64,000 bases of DNA from Flavobacteriales bacterium (GCA_022402535.1 JAKRSD010000025.1:19430-83429); one strand, 5' to 3'. Shown: positions 43,285 through 51,349, counted from the stretch's first letter. Notes: a model not told the origin generated them from the sequence alone. Program-made: numbers and translations.

Positions 43285-45309
43285 ATGAGCACAAAACGCG
43301 AAGAAACGGTATGGTTGTATAAGGTAAAAGACCTTATGACGGGTGATCTGGCCAAGCTGAGCGAACGTATGGACAGGCTGGAAAACAAAATGAAAGCCCT
43401 TGACCGTACCACCCAAAAAACCTTTAAAGATGGTAGCCACGCCGTTAAAGGCTTTTCTCTGGAAAAAAACAAGCTCATGAGCGGCATGAGCAGCGAAATA
43501 CCCATGCTCGACAGGTTCGGGGTGGCGCTGGCCAACCCTTACGTTTTAGCCGGAGCAGCCATTGCCGGGCTGGGTGCCATTCTGTTTAAAAGTGAGCAAA
43601 AAGCAGAAGCCTACAATAATCAGTTTTTGGAACTTGAAAACCTGAATCTGGACAAAACACAGGGGCAGCTGGACCGGCTCAACAAGAGCATTCTGGGCGT
43701 GTCGTTTGAGAAAGGTCTCAACCCCGAAAAAACAGCAAAATCATTTTTTGACCTGCAATCGGCAACCGGTAAGTACGGCAAAGAAGTGGAGGTGATATCG
43801 GGACGTGTAGGGGAATTCAGTAAGTCTGTGAAAGCAGACCAGGACGAAATGATTAATGCCGTAGGTAAAGCTATGAATGCTTATCAGTTTGGGGCTGATA
43901 AAATTGACAAGTTTTTGCAGAGCCAAGCAAAAACCGTACAGGTAGGGGTAACCACATTTGACCAGCTGGCAAAGAGTCAGGTTGAATACGGATCGGCGGC
44001 TTCAGGTGCGGGGCAGAGTTTTGACGAGGCAAACAAGTTTTTCGCCGCCTTTTCAAAAACAAGCAAATCGGTGGACATTGCTGCCACAATGACCAAAACA
44101 GCCTTTATGGGATTGGCAGACCCTAAAGTACAGGAAGGATTAAAAGCTTATAATATCAATGTTTTTGATGCATCGGGAAAAATGAAGGATGCATCAAAAA
44201 TTGTGGAAGACATAAACTCTAAAATTTCTAAGTTTTCAGATCAGAAATTTAGCAAGTTTATGGGTGATGTGGGCGGCCCCGAGGGAATGAAGGGACTTTT
44301 GCAAATGATTAAATCTCAGGGAGACGGTTTATTGCAGACATTTTCTGACTTTGATAAACTGGACTTTAACATTGACAAGGTTTTGGCCAATGCCAAAAAA
44401 GACCCCAAAATCATGCGCGAAATGGTTCAGAACCGGATAGAAAACCTTCAGGTGCGTGTTGGACAGTTACTGATAGAACCGGTAGTTAAGGGCATGGATT
44501 TTATCAGCAGCAAGTTGGCTCAGGGACTGAAACTATGGGAAGAGATGAGCGCAGAGGGTGGTAATTTTAAAGAGGTTTTTGAAGACCTTAAACCCATTGC
44601 CACAACAATATGGGAAATATTTACCCTTCAGTTCAGGGTTAGCCGTAAAATCTCTGAATTGTGGTTTAAATTCGGAAAAGAAAGTGCATTGCTCAAAGAT
44701 ACCGTACACCTGATTGGTGAGGGGTTCAAACTCACCGGGCAGGGTATTGAAAAAATGTTTGAGGGTATCAGCTGGTGGATTGACAATACCATTATAAAAC
44801 CTCTGGAGAAATTAGAAAAATTCTACCTGAAGGTAACAGGTAAAGAGGGCGAAGTAAACATGCGCAGAAATGACCGCGACTTAGAAGATGCGGCCAAGTA
44901 CATGCTCGGCCAAGAGCGTTATGATTTACTTCAGGATCCGGCAGTGCTCAAAAAAATGAGCAGTGAGTTCGGATTTAAAAACCGTGGAGACATTGCCAAA
45001 CTTCTTACGCAGGGAAAAGGCGGCGAAATGAAAAACTGGCTCAGCGGATTAATGGGTAAACCCGGAGAGGCAACCGATAAGCCTCTTGGCAGCACTCTTG
45101 GAACCGAACTGGACAATAAGGTATCATCCATTACCGATGGCGGCAAAACAGCCCGCCATATTACCGTTAACATTGATAAGCTGGTGGAGAATATATACAA
45201 TCAGGTAACCAATGTTAAAAACGGCATGGACAATGCCGCCGAAATCATTAAAGCGGGGCTGATAGAAACGGTACGAGATACCGAAATTGCCCTTGGTAAC
45301 AGTATCTGA
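43285..45309 (+). CDS. Tail tape measure protein
   Basis: A 674-aa protein with a helical N-terminus, a hydrophobic stretch (GVALANPYVLAGAAIAGLGAI) and the TP901-type core near residues 130-290 (TAKSFFDLQSATGKYGKEVE, FDQLAKSQVEYGSAASGAGQ, MTKTAFMGLADPKVQEGLKA). It sets tail length. It is unusual here in lying on the plus strand with head genes, away from tube and chaperone genes on the minus strand. Confidence 0.82.
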   Translation: MSTKREETVWLYKVKDLMTGDLAKLSERMDRLENKMKALDRTTQKTFKDGSHAVKGFSLEKNKLMSGMSSEIPMLDRFGVALANPYVLAGAAIAGLGAILFKSEQKAEAYNNQFLELENLNLDKTQGQLDRLNKSILGVSFEKGLNPEKTAKSFFDLQSATGKYGKEVEVISGRVGEFSKSVKADQDEMINAVGKAMNAYQFGADKIDKFLQSQAKTVQVGVTTFDQLAKSQVEYGSAASGAGQSFDEANKFFAAFSKTSKSVDIAATMTKTAFMGLADPKVQEGLKAYNINVFDASGKMKDASKIVEDINSKISKFSDQKFSKFMGDVGGPEGMKGLLQMIKSQGDGLLQTFSDFDKLDFNIDKVLANAKKDPKIMREMVQNRIENLQVRVGQLLIEPVVKGMDFISSKLAQGLKLWEEMSAEGGNFKEVFEDLKPIATTIWEIFTLQFRVSRKISELWFKFGKESALLKDTVHLIGEGFKLTGQGIEKMFEGISWWIDNTIIKPLEKLEKFYLKVTGKEGEVNMRRNDRDLEDAAKYMLGQERYDLLQDPAVLKKMSSEFGFKNRGDIAKLLTQGKGGEMKNWLSGLMGKPGEATDKPLGSTLGTELDNKVSSITDGGKTARHITVNIDKLVENIYNQVTNVKNGMDNAAEIIKAGLIETVRDTEIALGNSI

Positions 45310-45310
45310 T

Positions 45311-45832
45311 ATGCCTGTACACAGCACCCATAAACTCAACCCCGACTCACTGCGGAAACTCTTCAGGGATATACCCCGTGTGGCGGGTACCGAGGCCGTA
45401 AATCATTTTAAGAGCCATTTCAGGCTCGGAGGTTTCTACGATGACTCCCTGCGCCGATGGAGACCCAGAAAACCCAATGCCAAGCGAAACAATGGGCGGG
45501 GCCTGCTCATGAATACTGGAGCACTCAGGCGATCCATAAGAGTAATACGCACCACACCCGAGGGTGTTACCGTAGGGAGCGATTTACCCTATGCAAAAGC
45601 CCACAACGAAGGCGCTCAGACACAAAGACAGGTTACCGTGCGCACGCATGCCCGTAAGGCCCACACACGAAGCTGGAAGGGCAAAAAACAGGATGTTCAG
45701 AAAAGCATTGTGGACCGGCACCAGCGCAGCATGAACATTAACCTGCCCCAGCGTAAATTTATCGGTAACAGCCAGTGGCTGAACCGCAAAATCAGCATCC
45801 GCATTATCCGTTTAATGAGAAATACTTTATGA
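45311..45832 (+). CDS. gpG-like virion morphogenesis protein
   Basis: I chose the ATG at 45311 (MPVHSTHKLNPDSLRKL) as it follows the tape-measure stop directly; an in-frame start at 45287 overlaps it. The protein has GRGLLMNTGALRRSIRVIRTT and VTVGSDLPYAKAHNEGAQT, the hallmark of Mu gpG/phage virion morphogenesis proteins, and PQRKFIGNSQWL near the end. It acts at the head-tail junction. Confidence 0.82.
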   Translation: MPVHSTHKLNPDSLRKLFRDIPRVAGTEAVNHFKSHFRLGGFYDDSLRRWRPRKPNAKRNNGRGLLMNTGALRRSIRVIRTTPEGVTVGSDLPYAKAHNEGAQTQRQVTVRTHARKAHTRSWKGKKQDVQKSIVDRHQRSMNINLPQRKFIGNSQWLNRKISIRIIRLMRNTL

Positions 45833-46344
45833 TATTAGATCAGGTTTATAACGACATTGAAGCGCTGTTGACTGACAGGCTCCGCACCAACTTCAGCCAA
45901 GCGGGTTTTAAAGCTTTGGGCACAATTGATATATTCAACGATCAGTTCACGGAGCTGGCGATGGGTAACGAAATAGCCATGACCTTTCCCGCCATACTGA
46001 TTGAGTTTTCTGACATAGATTATACCCAGCAGGGCCGCAATGTACAACAGGGCGAAGCAGTCGTCCGCATACACATTGGGCAGAATCTGTTAGACTATGC
46101 CGATAAAAAAGGGAAAGCCCTCGGCTATCTGGATTTTGTGCACCGTGCGCTACAGGGCAGCACGGGAACCCTGCACAACGGACTTATGCGTGAACGCATG
46201 GAGCTGGATATAAGTGCGGGTAACCTGATTGTGCATGTGATGGAATACACCACCCGCATTTATGACAACAGTGCCGACAAACAGGTGAATCTGGAAGAGG
46301 TACAGGCTACGCTTGAGGTACAGTTCCAAAATTCGCTGCCATAA
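45829..46344 (+). CDS. gp37-like protein (DUF1834 type)
   Basis: ATG at 45829 overlaps the previous stop (ATGA). The 171-aa protein has TELAMGNEIAMTFPAILIEFS and VVRIHIGQNLLDYADK, matching the Mu gp37 tail-terminator-like family. A strong terminator at 46345-46372 follows, so this gene ends the rightward operon. Confidence 0.75.
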   Translation: MILDQVYNDIEALLTDRLRTNFSQAGFKALGTIDIFNDQFTELAMGNEIAMTFPAILIEFSDIDYTQQGRNVQQGEAVVRIHIGQNLLDYADKKGKALGYLDFVHRALQGSTGTLHNGLMRERMELDISAGNLIVHVMEYTTRIYDNSADKQVNLEEVQATLEVQFQNSLP

Positions 46345-46372
46345 AAAAAGCCCCTCAGTGAGGGGCTTTTTT
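46345..46372. terminator. Bidirectional terminator between convergent phage operons
   Basis: A nearly perfect palindrome A6-GCCCCTCA-G-TGAGGGGC-T6. It separates the rightward head operon from the leftward gene at 46374. Confidence 0.85.
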
Positions 46373-46373
46373 G

Positions 46374-47201
46374 TTACTTTAAATTATAGGAAGTGTATTC
46401 GCCGTAATCTATCCATTTATAGTTAACTCTGGTGAATTCCAGTTCTTTTAAATATGACCTTTCGTCATCGTGAAAATCTTGTATTTGCGCATTGGCAGCA
46501 AACCTCCAATTGATATAGGTAATGGTTTTACAGTCTCCACTACAAGTCACTTTAAAATCGTCTTTCCATAAATCATTAGCCCTGAACTTAACATACCCTT
46601 TTCGCAAATCTTTTAAAACAAGCTGTAGTTTTTTAGCATGTGTATTTAGAACCTTTTCGTAAAGCTTCATATTTTCAGGATCATTCTCGTCTCTGTAATT
46701 AATAACATCACTTTTAAGATTGTAGAATTTAGTCTTTTGGTTACCTGCATCAAAAATAGAAGTAACAGGCTCTACCTTAAACTCATTGATACTTGTAAGA
46801 ATATCATTAAGCTTTTTCTTCTTGTCAACCGGTTTCTTTTTTTTGGGTGCAGGTTTGGTAGTTTCTGTAGTCTGGGTGGTGGATGATCCTGGTGTATTTG
46901 AGGAGCCAGATGAATAACCCGAAAGGTCTAACTGGCTTGAAGCTATAAAAATCAAAAAAAAGGTTACTACTCCGCCCCAAATCAGGTTCTGTTTACCGAT
47001 ACGGTCAAGTATATCGGCTTTGGGATATCTGGTATCTATACCGTTCATAAACGTATCATACTCTTCTTTGGTAAGGTTGGGTTTTGCCATCGAGGCCAAA
47101 AACTCTTTTTTATACCGCAGGGGTACAAGCACGGTAATGCTTTTTTCGCCAGCCTTTACAGTCCATGTAAATGATGCTCTTTTTTTGCTGTCTCTGATCA
47201 T
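46374..47201 (-). CDS. Hypothetical membrane-anchored protein (accessory), 275 aa
   Basis: An N-terminal cytoplasmic region, a membrane span near residue 72 (LIWGGVVTFFLIFIASSQL), a serine/threonine/proline/lysine linker (TETTKPAPKKKKPVDKKKK), and a 150-residue extracytoplasmic domain that includes a cysteine pair (VTCSGDCKTI). No family recognised. It lies at the edge of the accessory block and may be a superinfection or host-fitness cargo gene. Confidence 0.6.
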   Translation of the reverse strand: MIRDSKKRASFTWTVKAGEKSITVLVPLRYKKEFLASMAKPNLTKEEYDTFMNGIDTRYPKADILDRIGKQNLIWGGVVTFFLIFIASSQLDLSGYSSGSSNTPGSSTTQTTETTKPAPKKKKPVDKKKKLNDILTSINEFKVEPVTSIFDAGNQKTKFYNLKSDVINYRDENDPENMKLYEKVLNTHAKKLQLVLKDLRKGYVKFRANDLWKDDFKVTCSGDCKTITYINWRFAANAQIQDFHDDERSYLKELEFTRVNYKWIDYGEYTSYNLK

Positions 47202-47254
47202 TTCTGTTTGGTTTATTGTTAATCAAATATATATGTAAAAAGGAAAATTCAAAA

Positions 47255-47321
47255 CCGCTAACGGTTGCTGAGCAAAATTGCGCTGCGCTCCACTTCGCCC
47301 AGCTTTGCGTTATCAGCAACC
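47255..47321 (-). repeat. attC-like imperfect inverted repeat 1
   Basis: On the minus strand GGTTGCTGA and TCAGCAACC (arms) enclose GCAAA/TTTGC and a further 27-base loop region; outside the arms is CGTTAGCGG. The repeat begins directly after the stop codon of the gene at 47322-47612. The nested-arm structure and GTTAG-like border are as in integron cassette attC sites. Confidence 0.55.
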
Positions 47322-47612
47322 TTAAAGCCACTCACCGTTTTTACGGACAATTTGGTTTCTTTCGATTGTGATAACATTCCCAGTATCTTCATCACGGAAA
47401 TATTCTTTCCAATAAATCCGACCAATCAAAAAAGTTTCTTCCTTTTTAGGTCGCCTTGAAACGATATGTGTTTCTTCTTTCTCTTCAAATCTTTGTTGCT
47501 TATCTGACAACAAAAAAGTTTCTTTTCTCAACTCAATAATCTCTTCTTTAAGTTTTTGGATTTGGGCTTTTTTCGCTTCGATTTTTGCCTCTAATTTTTG
47601 ACGTTTTGACAT
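47322..47612 (-). CDS. Coiled-coil small protein of a cassette-like unit, 96 aa
   Basis: I chose the ATG at 47612 (MSKRQKLEAKIEAKKAQIQK), since upstream sequence in frame is repeat 2 (47653-47791). Residues 1-35 form a lysine-rich coiled coil; the C-terminal part GRIYWKEYFRDEDTGNVITI is beta-like. The function is unknown. It is flanked by attC-like repeats on both sides, as a single cassette would be. Confidence 0.6.
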   Translation of the reverse strand: MSKRQKLEAKIEAKKAQIQKLKEEIIELRKETFLLSDKQQRFEEKEETHIVSRRPKKEETFLIGRIYWKEYFRDEDTGNVITIERNQIVRKNGEWL

Positions 47613-47652
47613 TTTATTGTGTTTTTTAAAGTTACTAATTGACATAAAGAAA

Positions 47653-47791
47653 GGCTGCTGATAACAGGTGTTTGCCAAAATGGGGGCATTAGTGGTATCA
47701 TCAGCGTTTCTGCTTCTATGGTGCTTTTGTGGTAGGTTGACAATTTCTGCCTTGAAAGCCCCCACTTCGGCAAGCACCGAACCGTTAACGG
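47653..47791 (-). repeat. attC-like imperfect inverted repeat 2
   Basis: On the minus strand CGTTAACGG begins inside the stop codon of the upstream gene. Three nested paired arms follow: GGTG/CACC, TTGCC/GGCAA, GGGGGC/GCCCCC, ending with CTGTTATCAGCAGCC. This is a long folded element of about 140 bases sharing CGAAGTGG and CTGATAAC/GTTATCAG with repeat 1. The stop-codon overlap matches integron cassettes. Confidence 0.55.
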
Positions 47792-48042
47792 TCAATCTTT
47801 ATAAGATTAGCTGAATGTTCAAGGTGTTCGTCTTTAGGTAGCGGCCCATATTTTACAATCCAGAAATACTTTGAGTCTTCTACGGTTCGGATTACTGTAC
47901 CCTCTTTACCTGAATGTCTTTGTTTTACTATTTGCCCGAGGCTAAACTTTTGTTTGTGGGCCTTTTCACACTCATCCCAAGAATTAAAAGGATGACAATA
48001 GCAGCCAAAAAGACCTATATATGTTGGGTTTTGGTTTTCCAT
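47785..48042 (-). CDS. Hypothetical small protein, 85 aa, ending in repeat 2
   Basis: MENQNPTYIGLFGCYCHPF opens a soluble protein containing GQIVKQRHSGKEGTVIRTVE, which resembles a small SH3-like or KOW-type barrel. Its TAA lies in the border of repeat 2. It might be the leading cassette. Function unknown. Confidence 0.6.
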   Translation of the reverse strand: MENQNPTYIGLFGCYCHPFNSWDECEKAHKQKFSLGQIVKQRHSGKEGTVIRTVEDSKYFWIVKYGPLPKDEHLEHSANLIKIDR

Positions 48043-48044
48043 TT

Positions 48045-48305
48045 TTAAAATAAACTTGCCTGTCTGGGGTTGTTTTTAGGCTTTGGGGCCCTTGTCTCTT
48101 CATCAAGTATAGCGTCAAACTGGGGGTTGGGTTTGAAGGATTTTAGTATCTTATATATGACAGCGGGCTCATAAAAACACTCGGCATAAGCCAGTATTTT
48201 CATTACGTCATCTTCTCGGCGGCGTTGCATTTCCGTCCAATACTGATAGCGTTGCACCACGTGGCGGTGGCGGGCGTATGTCAGGAGTCTTTTGGCGTCT
48301 TGCAT
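48045..48305 (-). CDS. Hypothetical early-region protein, 86 aa
   Basis: MQDAKRLLTYARHRHVVQRY opens a basic helical protein. It overlaps the next-upstream gene (48281-48880) by 25 bases and ends 2 bases before the next gene, so it is part of the leftward operon. The C-terminus PRQASLF resembles a sliding-clamp-binding QxxLF peptide, which is suggestive only. Confidence 0.55.
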   Translation of the reverse strand: MQDAKRLLTYARHRHVVQRYQYWTEMQRRREDDVMKILAYAECFYEPAVIYKILKSFKPNPQFDAILDEETRAPKPKNNPRQASLF

Positions 48306-48880
48306 GGTATCCAGTCTATTGTGTGTCCTAATGGGTTTTTTTTCGGTTCCAATCCTATTTCGCGTAAATGCCTGAAATATTCGGGCAGCTGCTGGGGAGT
48401 AAGTTTGGCGGCAAAGCTTTTATCCCATCCGTTAGGGAATTTAGGATTATTGCCTACGGCGGCAATACGGCGTATTTCGTTCAGGTTTTTGTAGTAATTG
48501 GTAACGCTTTTGGTTTTGGCCCACCACTCGGTAGTCTCAAAATACACCTTAAGCAGAGGCTCTGTTACTTCAGCTCCCTTAATCATGCCCGTTTCCGCAC
48601 GGCTTATTTTATAATCCACAAGACAATACTGCTTATACATGCGGCAAAAGAGGGCTATCTTATCGGCGGTAAGTTTTCCACTCACGGCTTCCAACGGCAG
48701 GCCGCTGGACTGCACCTCTTTTTCAAAAAAAGGAATCCGCTCAATCAGATAGCGGAATGCATTCTGAATTTTCTCAGGCTCTTTGGGCTCAAATATGATG
48801 GACTTAACCGTACCCTCCTGATAGGTGACCAGGATCTGACCGGTAGTTTCCTTTTTCAGCTTGATACGGTATTTGTTCAT
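48281..48880 (-). CDS. Hypothetical phage protein, 199 aa
   Basis: MNKYRIKLKKETTGQILVTY opens a soluble protein with FETTEWWAKTKSVTNYYKNL and FPNGWDKSFAAKLTPQQLPE. It is the longest gene of this accessory stretch and not recognised. It overlaps its neighbour at 48877 by 4 bases, showing coupled translation. Confidence 0.65.
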   Translation of the reverse strand: MNKYRIKLKKETTGQILVTYQEGTVKSIIFEPKEPEKIQNAFRYLIERIPFFEKEVQSSGLPLEAVSGKLTADKIALFCRMYKQYCLVDYKISRAETGMIKGAEVTEPLLKVYFETTEWWAKTKSVTNYYKNLNEIRRIAAVGNNPKFPNGWDKSFAAKLTPQQLPEYFRHLREIGLEPKKNPLGHTIDWIPCKTPKDS

Positions 48881-49197
48881 TTTACTTTAAGTAATAGGAT
48901 AAAACTTAATTGCTTTCTCTGCCAGTCAATGTTATATTTACTGTACATCTTCATAATCATTTCTTTGCAATCATTGGCAGAAAGACCGGTATCTACACGA
49001 GCCATAAACTCATTGAGGTCGCTCAGATAAAAGTGTTTTATATCAATAATTTTAGCTTCGTGAAGACGGGAATTATTTTTAACCACTTCAAAATATCCAC
49101 CTATGCTATACTTACCATCGTTTCTTAATCGGATGGTAGTATATGCATCACAGTTTAGCTTTTGATTCCAGTTATTACTAAATACAAGTGTCTGCAT
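48877..49197 (-). CDS. Possible ASCH/PUA-like protein, 106 aa
   Basis: I chose the ATG at 49197 (MQTLVFSNNWNQKLNC) because the longer ORF overlaps the upstream gene. FSNNWNQKLNCDAYTTIRLR and KYSIGGYFEV recall the ASCH fold (a putative RNA- or modified-base-binding barrel) with its T-x-R core. The assignment is tentative. Confidence 0.5.
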   Translation of the reverse strand: MQTLVFSNNWNQKLNCDAYTTIRLRNDGKYSIGGYFEVVKNNSRLHEAKIIDIKHFYLSDLNEFMARVDTGLSANDCKEMIMKMYSKYNIDWQRKQLSFILLLKVK

Positions 49198-49198
49198 G

Positions 49199-49480
49199 CT
49201 ATATCCAGTTAATGATTGATATGATGTGTGAGCTTGACCAAAGCCCGAATAAACTCCCGATAGATGCTCCGCCCGCATACACCACTCTGTCGGTACCCGA
49301 TCCGAATGCCACTTTTTTCACATTGAATGACCAGATAAGACTGATCATAAAGGAAGCGGCCAACACGGCCAGATATAGCTCCTTGGCCAAAAAGAAGGTG
49401 TTTGCGGCCACAAAAAACACCTGAATAAACCCCGTAATGAACAGCGATATGCGAGCCGTTATTTTCTTATTTTTGGTCAT
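49199..49480 (-). CDS. Small membrane protein, 93 aa
   Basis: Three hydrophobic stretches (LFITGFIQVFFVAANTFFLA, LYLAVLAASFMISLIWSF, GASIGSLFGLWSSSHIISII). It resembles many phage accessory membrane proteins. It might be a second holin or an exclusion protein; nothing decides this. Confidence 0.6.
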   Translation of the reverse strand: MTKNKKITARISLFITGFIQVFFVAANTFFLAKELYLAVLAASFMISLIWSFNVKKVAFGSGTDRVVYAGGASIGSLFGLWSSSHIISIINWI

Positions 49481-49495
49481 ACTAAATTGATAATT

Positions 49496-49936
49496 ATGAT
49501 AAATGTGAGAGAGCTGCCGGTAAGCATAAAGCAGGTATATATTGGCAATAAAAGACTTACAAAGTCCATTTTTAAACAGATAGAAAGCCGTTCGGCTTTT
49601 GATAAAGATTTGAATTTTTTAGGTAGCGAAATATTGGGATATGTTCTGGATGACAAAACCAAGTTTTTGATTTTTGTAAATGAAAAAGGAGACTTATGTA
49701 AATCCAAACTGGACAATCTGATATTTACCAAAAACATTCCATTGAATACAAAAGAATTCAGTTTAAGAACCAAGGATGTTTTTGAGTTATTAGACGTGAG
49801 TTTTTCTGAAGATCCAATTTTTGAAAGATTAGGGAAACTGCTTATTTCAAAAGAGGGCAGAGAACGTTTAACCATGCTTTCAAAAAAAGCCAAGGATATT
49901 TTTTCTGTAATAGAAAATAATAAGCTGTATTTATAA
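49496..49936 (+). CDS. Plus-strand hypothetical protein inside the leftward early region, 146 aa
   Basis: ATG at 49496 follows an AT-rich leader; the protein begins MINVRELPVSIKQVYIGNKR. It is lysine/phenylalanine/leucine-rich and soluble. It is the only rightward gene in this block, set head-to-head with the membrane gene at 49199-49480 (15 bases between). Inverted, AT-rich single genes like this are typical morons. Function unknown. Confidence 0.6.
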   Translation: MINVRELPVSIKQVYIGNKRLTKSIFKQIESRSAFDKDLNFLGSEILGYVLDDKTKFLIFVNEKGDLCKSKLDNLIFTKNIPLNTKEFSLRTKDVFELLDVSFSEDPIFERLGKLLISKEGRERLTMLSKKAKDIFSVIENNKLYL

Positions 49937-49937
49937 A

Positions 49938-50261
49938 CTACATCCATTCTTTGTGTGCTTTGCCGGTTATGTGTTTAAGAGCAATATCGGTGGTGATGAA
50001 TGGGGCAGAATTGTCGGATACATAGTGGGCCAACAATGCAAGCGCCTCATCTTTGGGCAGGGTTATTTTTATGGTGTTGGCATACATCGTTTCTGTCTGT
50101 CTTTTAATGAGTCGAATGCGGAGCTTCATAAGTACGGTCATCCGTAAAGCCAGATCCACATCCTCATGGTCTGGACGGTAGTTCCTGATGCTGCGCTCTA
50201 TGTATTCAACCACAAGCTCCAGATAGGTTCGAGGCATATCAAACTGTATTTTATTTTTCAT
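49938..50261 (-). CDS. Hypothetical early protein, 107 aa
   Basis: MKNKIQFDMPRTYLELVVEY opens an alpha-helical protein with ALRMTVLMKLRIRLIKRQTE and KITLPKDEALALLAHYVSD. Its start overlaps the GemA-like gene by 11 bases. It shares only one base of spacing with the converging plus-strand gene. Not recognised. Confidence 0.6.
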   Translation of the reverse strand: MKNKIQFDMPRTYLELVVEYIERSIRNYRPDHEDVDLALRMTVLMKLRIRLIKRQTETMYANTIKITLPKDEALALLAHYVSDNSAPFITTDIALKHITGKAHKEWM

Positions 50262-50652
50262 ACTTCTTCTTCAGCATTAATTCAAATTGGTGTATGGTGC
50301 GGCTCAGCTCTTCGCGGTTTTGTTTGTTTAAAGGCTTTTTCACTGCCGCTTTTTCACTGTTTAAAAAGTCTTTAAGTCTTTCCATATCTGCCTTTCCTTT
50401 GTCGGTTATCCAACCCATGTCATACATTCTGCTGATAACCCTGCGGCGGCTCTTTTCCAGTATTTCATTATTCAGCTTCAGGCGGTCTTCCAGAAATTTA
50501 ATCAGCTGGTCACACTCTTCAATGGTGAGTTCACTGGTTTTGGCGGTGCGGCCATGCGAATAGGCATGTGCCAGATCTTCTTTTTCGCTGAGCCATCCTA
50601 TGTCGGATAGCAGTCGATACAATGTGCGGTTCTGGTGGATTGTTCTTTGCAT
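50251..50652 (-). CDS. GemA/gp16-like protein (DUF1018 type)
   Basis: A 133-aa protein with two helical units, each ending in a small motif of the kind LSDIGWLSEKEDLAHAYSHG and MYDMGWITDKGKADMERLKD. This helix-G-W-x-[ST] pattern is typical of Mu gp16/GemA, an early-region protein thought to affect DNA supercoiling or host gene control. It shares one base with the next upstream gene. Confidence 0.65.
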   Translation of the reverse strand: MQRTIHQNRTLYRLLSDIGWLSEKEDLAHAYSHGRTAKTSELTIEECDQLIKFLEDRLKLNNEILEKSRRRVISRMYDMGWITDKGKADMERLKDFLNSEKAAVKKPLNKQNREELSRTIHQFELMLKKKYEK

Positions 50653-50879
50653 TACCTTATGATTTTAAAGTCAAAATCTACTCCGCAATCCATGCATACT
50701 TTGTATTCTACCGGGCCTTTCAGGCAAACCCCGTTTTCGTCTCGGTGGCTTTCATGGCTGCATCGCTTTTGTTTTAATTTTTCACCTGCAAGCCTGAATA
50801 TTATAATCATATCATCGTATGACATTCCCGCCTCTTTAAGTTCAGCAATCCATTTATTAACTAATTTCTCCTGTGTCAT
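50652..50879 (-). CDS. Small protein with possible zinc-binding cysteines, 75 aa
   Basis: MTQEKLVNKWIAELKEAGMS opens a helical half; the second half holds CSHESHRDENGVC and VCMDCG, four cysteines that could bind zinc. The architecture resembles minor phage early regulators. Function unknown. Confidence 0.6.
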   Translation of the reverse strand: MTQEKLVNKWIAELKEAGMSYDDMIIIFRLAGEKLKQKRCSHESHRDENGVCLKGPVEYKVCMDCGVDFDFKIIR

Positions 50880-50890
50880 GGCTGCATGTA

Positions 50891-51196
50891 TTAATCTTCA
50901 GCGTATGCTCCGTCATCAACCCCGTCCAGAAGCCTATATTCCTGCTGTGGATTTGATTGTTTTTTTGAGGGAAACTCCGAAATACATATCATCTGGCATT
51001 CCGATTGCGAGAGTCTTCCGCACTTACACTCTGTTATATCTTTACGAAGAGCTCCCGATATAATTGCCAGAGCAGAATTAAGTGTATCATTTTGTTTGGC
51101 GGTTTGAAGTAATGCCTGTGCTATTTCATCAGGAGTACCCTTAATATTGATTAAACTGCGCCTTGGGCTTATTTCAATTTGAATTGTTGTGTACAT
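50891..51196 (-). CDS. Hypothetical early protein, 101 aa
   Basis: MYTTIQIEISPRRSLINIKG opens a small protein with helical ALLQTAKQNDTLNSALAIIS and ECKCGRLSQSECQM. It is the first gene after the tRNA-like element and hairpin in the 153-bp gap. Not recognised. Confidence 0.6.
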   Translation of the reverse strand: MYTTIQIEISPRRSLINIKGTPDEIAQALLQTAKQNDTLNSALAIISGALRKDITECKCGRLSQSECQMICISEFPSKKQSNPQQEYRLLDGVDDGAYAED

Positions 51197-51227
51197 ATCT
51201 GTTGTTTTTTGTTATGCTTTAAAATAT

Positions 51228-51265
51228 GGGGCTACCGCACTTGGGCTGGTTTCGGCGGTAGCCCC
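51228..51265 (-). other. Very stable hairpin downstream of the tRNA-like element
   Basis: GGGGCTACCGC and GCGGTAGCCCC pair over 11 bases around a 16-base loop. It lies 17 bases after the tRNA-like sequence on the minus strand. A strong U-tract is missing, so it may be a processing or stabilising structure or a weak terminator. Confidence 0.7.
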
Positions 51266-51282
51266 TTCCCTCTATATGTTGA

Positions 51283-51338
51283 TCCCCGTGCAGGATTCGA
51301 ACCTCGCCTGTGATGCCTTGCCACTCAGCCACCGGGGA
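51283..51338 (-). ncRNA. tRNA-like element lacking the anticodon arm
   Basis: The 56-base minus-strand sequence has an acceptor stem (TCCCCG/CGGGGA, six pairs), a D-arm like that of serine/leucine tRNAs (GGCTGAGTGGCAAGGCA), and a T-loop GGTTCGAATCC. Only seven bases separate D-arm and T-arm, where about 22 are expected, so the anticodon stem-loop is gone; the T-stem has two outer mismatches. It may be a degenerate host tRNA remnant or a functional mimic. It lies between DUF3164 and the gene at 50891 in the early transcript. Confidence 0.55.
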
Positions 51339-51349
51339 TACCTGTCAAC

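Noticed and set aside
45287..45310. Longer start of the gpG-like gene
   Set aside because: It would overlap the tape-measure end; the ATG at 45311 directly follows that stop and gives the family N-terminus.
47255..47791. Full integron
   Set aside because: No integrase or attI is seen in the window; only the two attC-like repeats support the idea.
51283..51338. Ordinary functional tRNA (Ser or Leu type)
   Set aside because: Only seven bases lie between the D-arm and T-arm, so there is no anticodon stem-loop.
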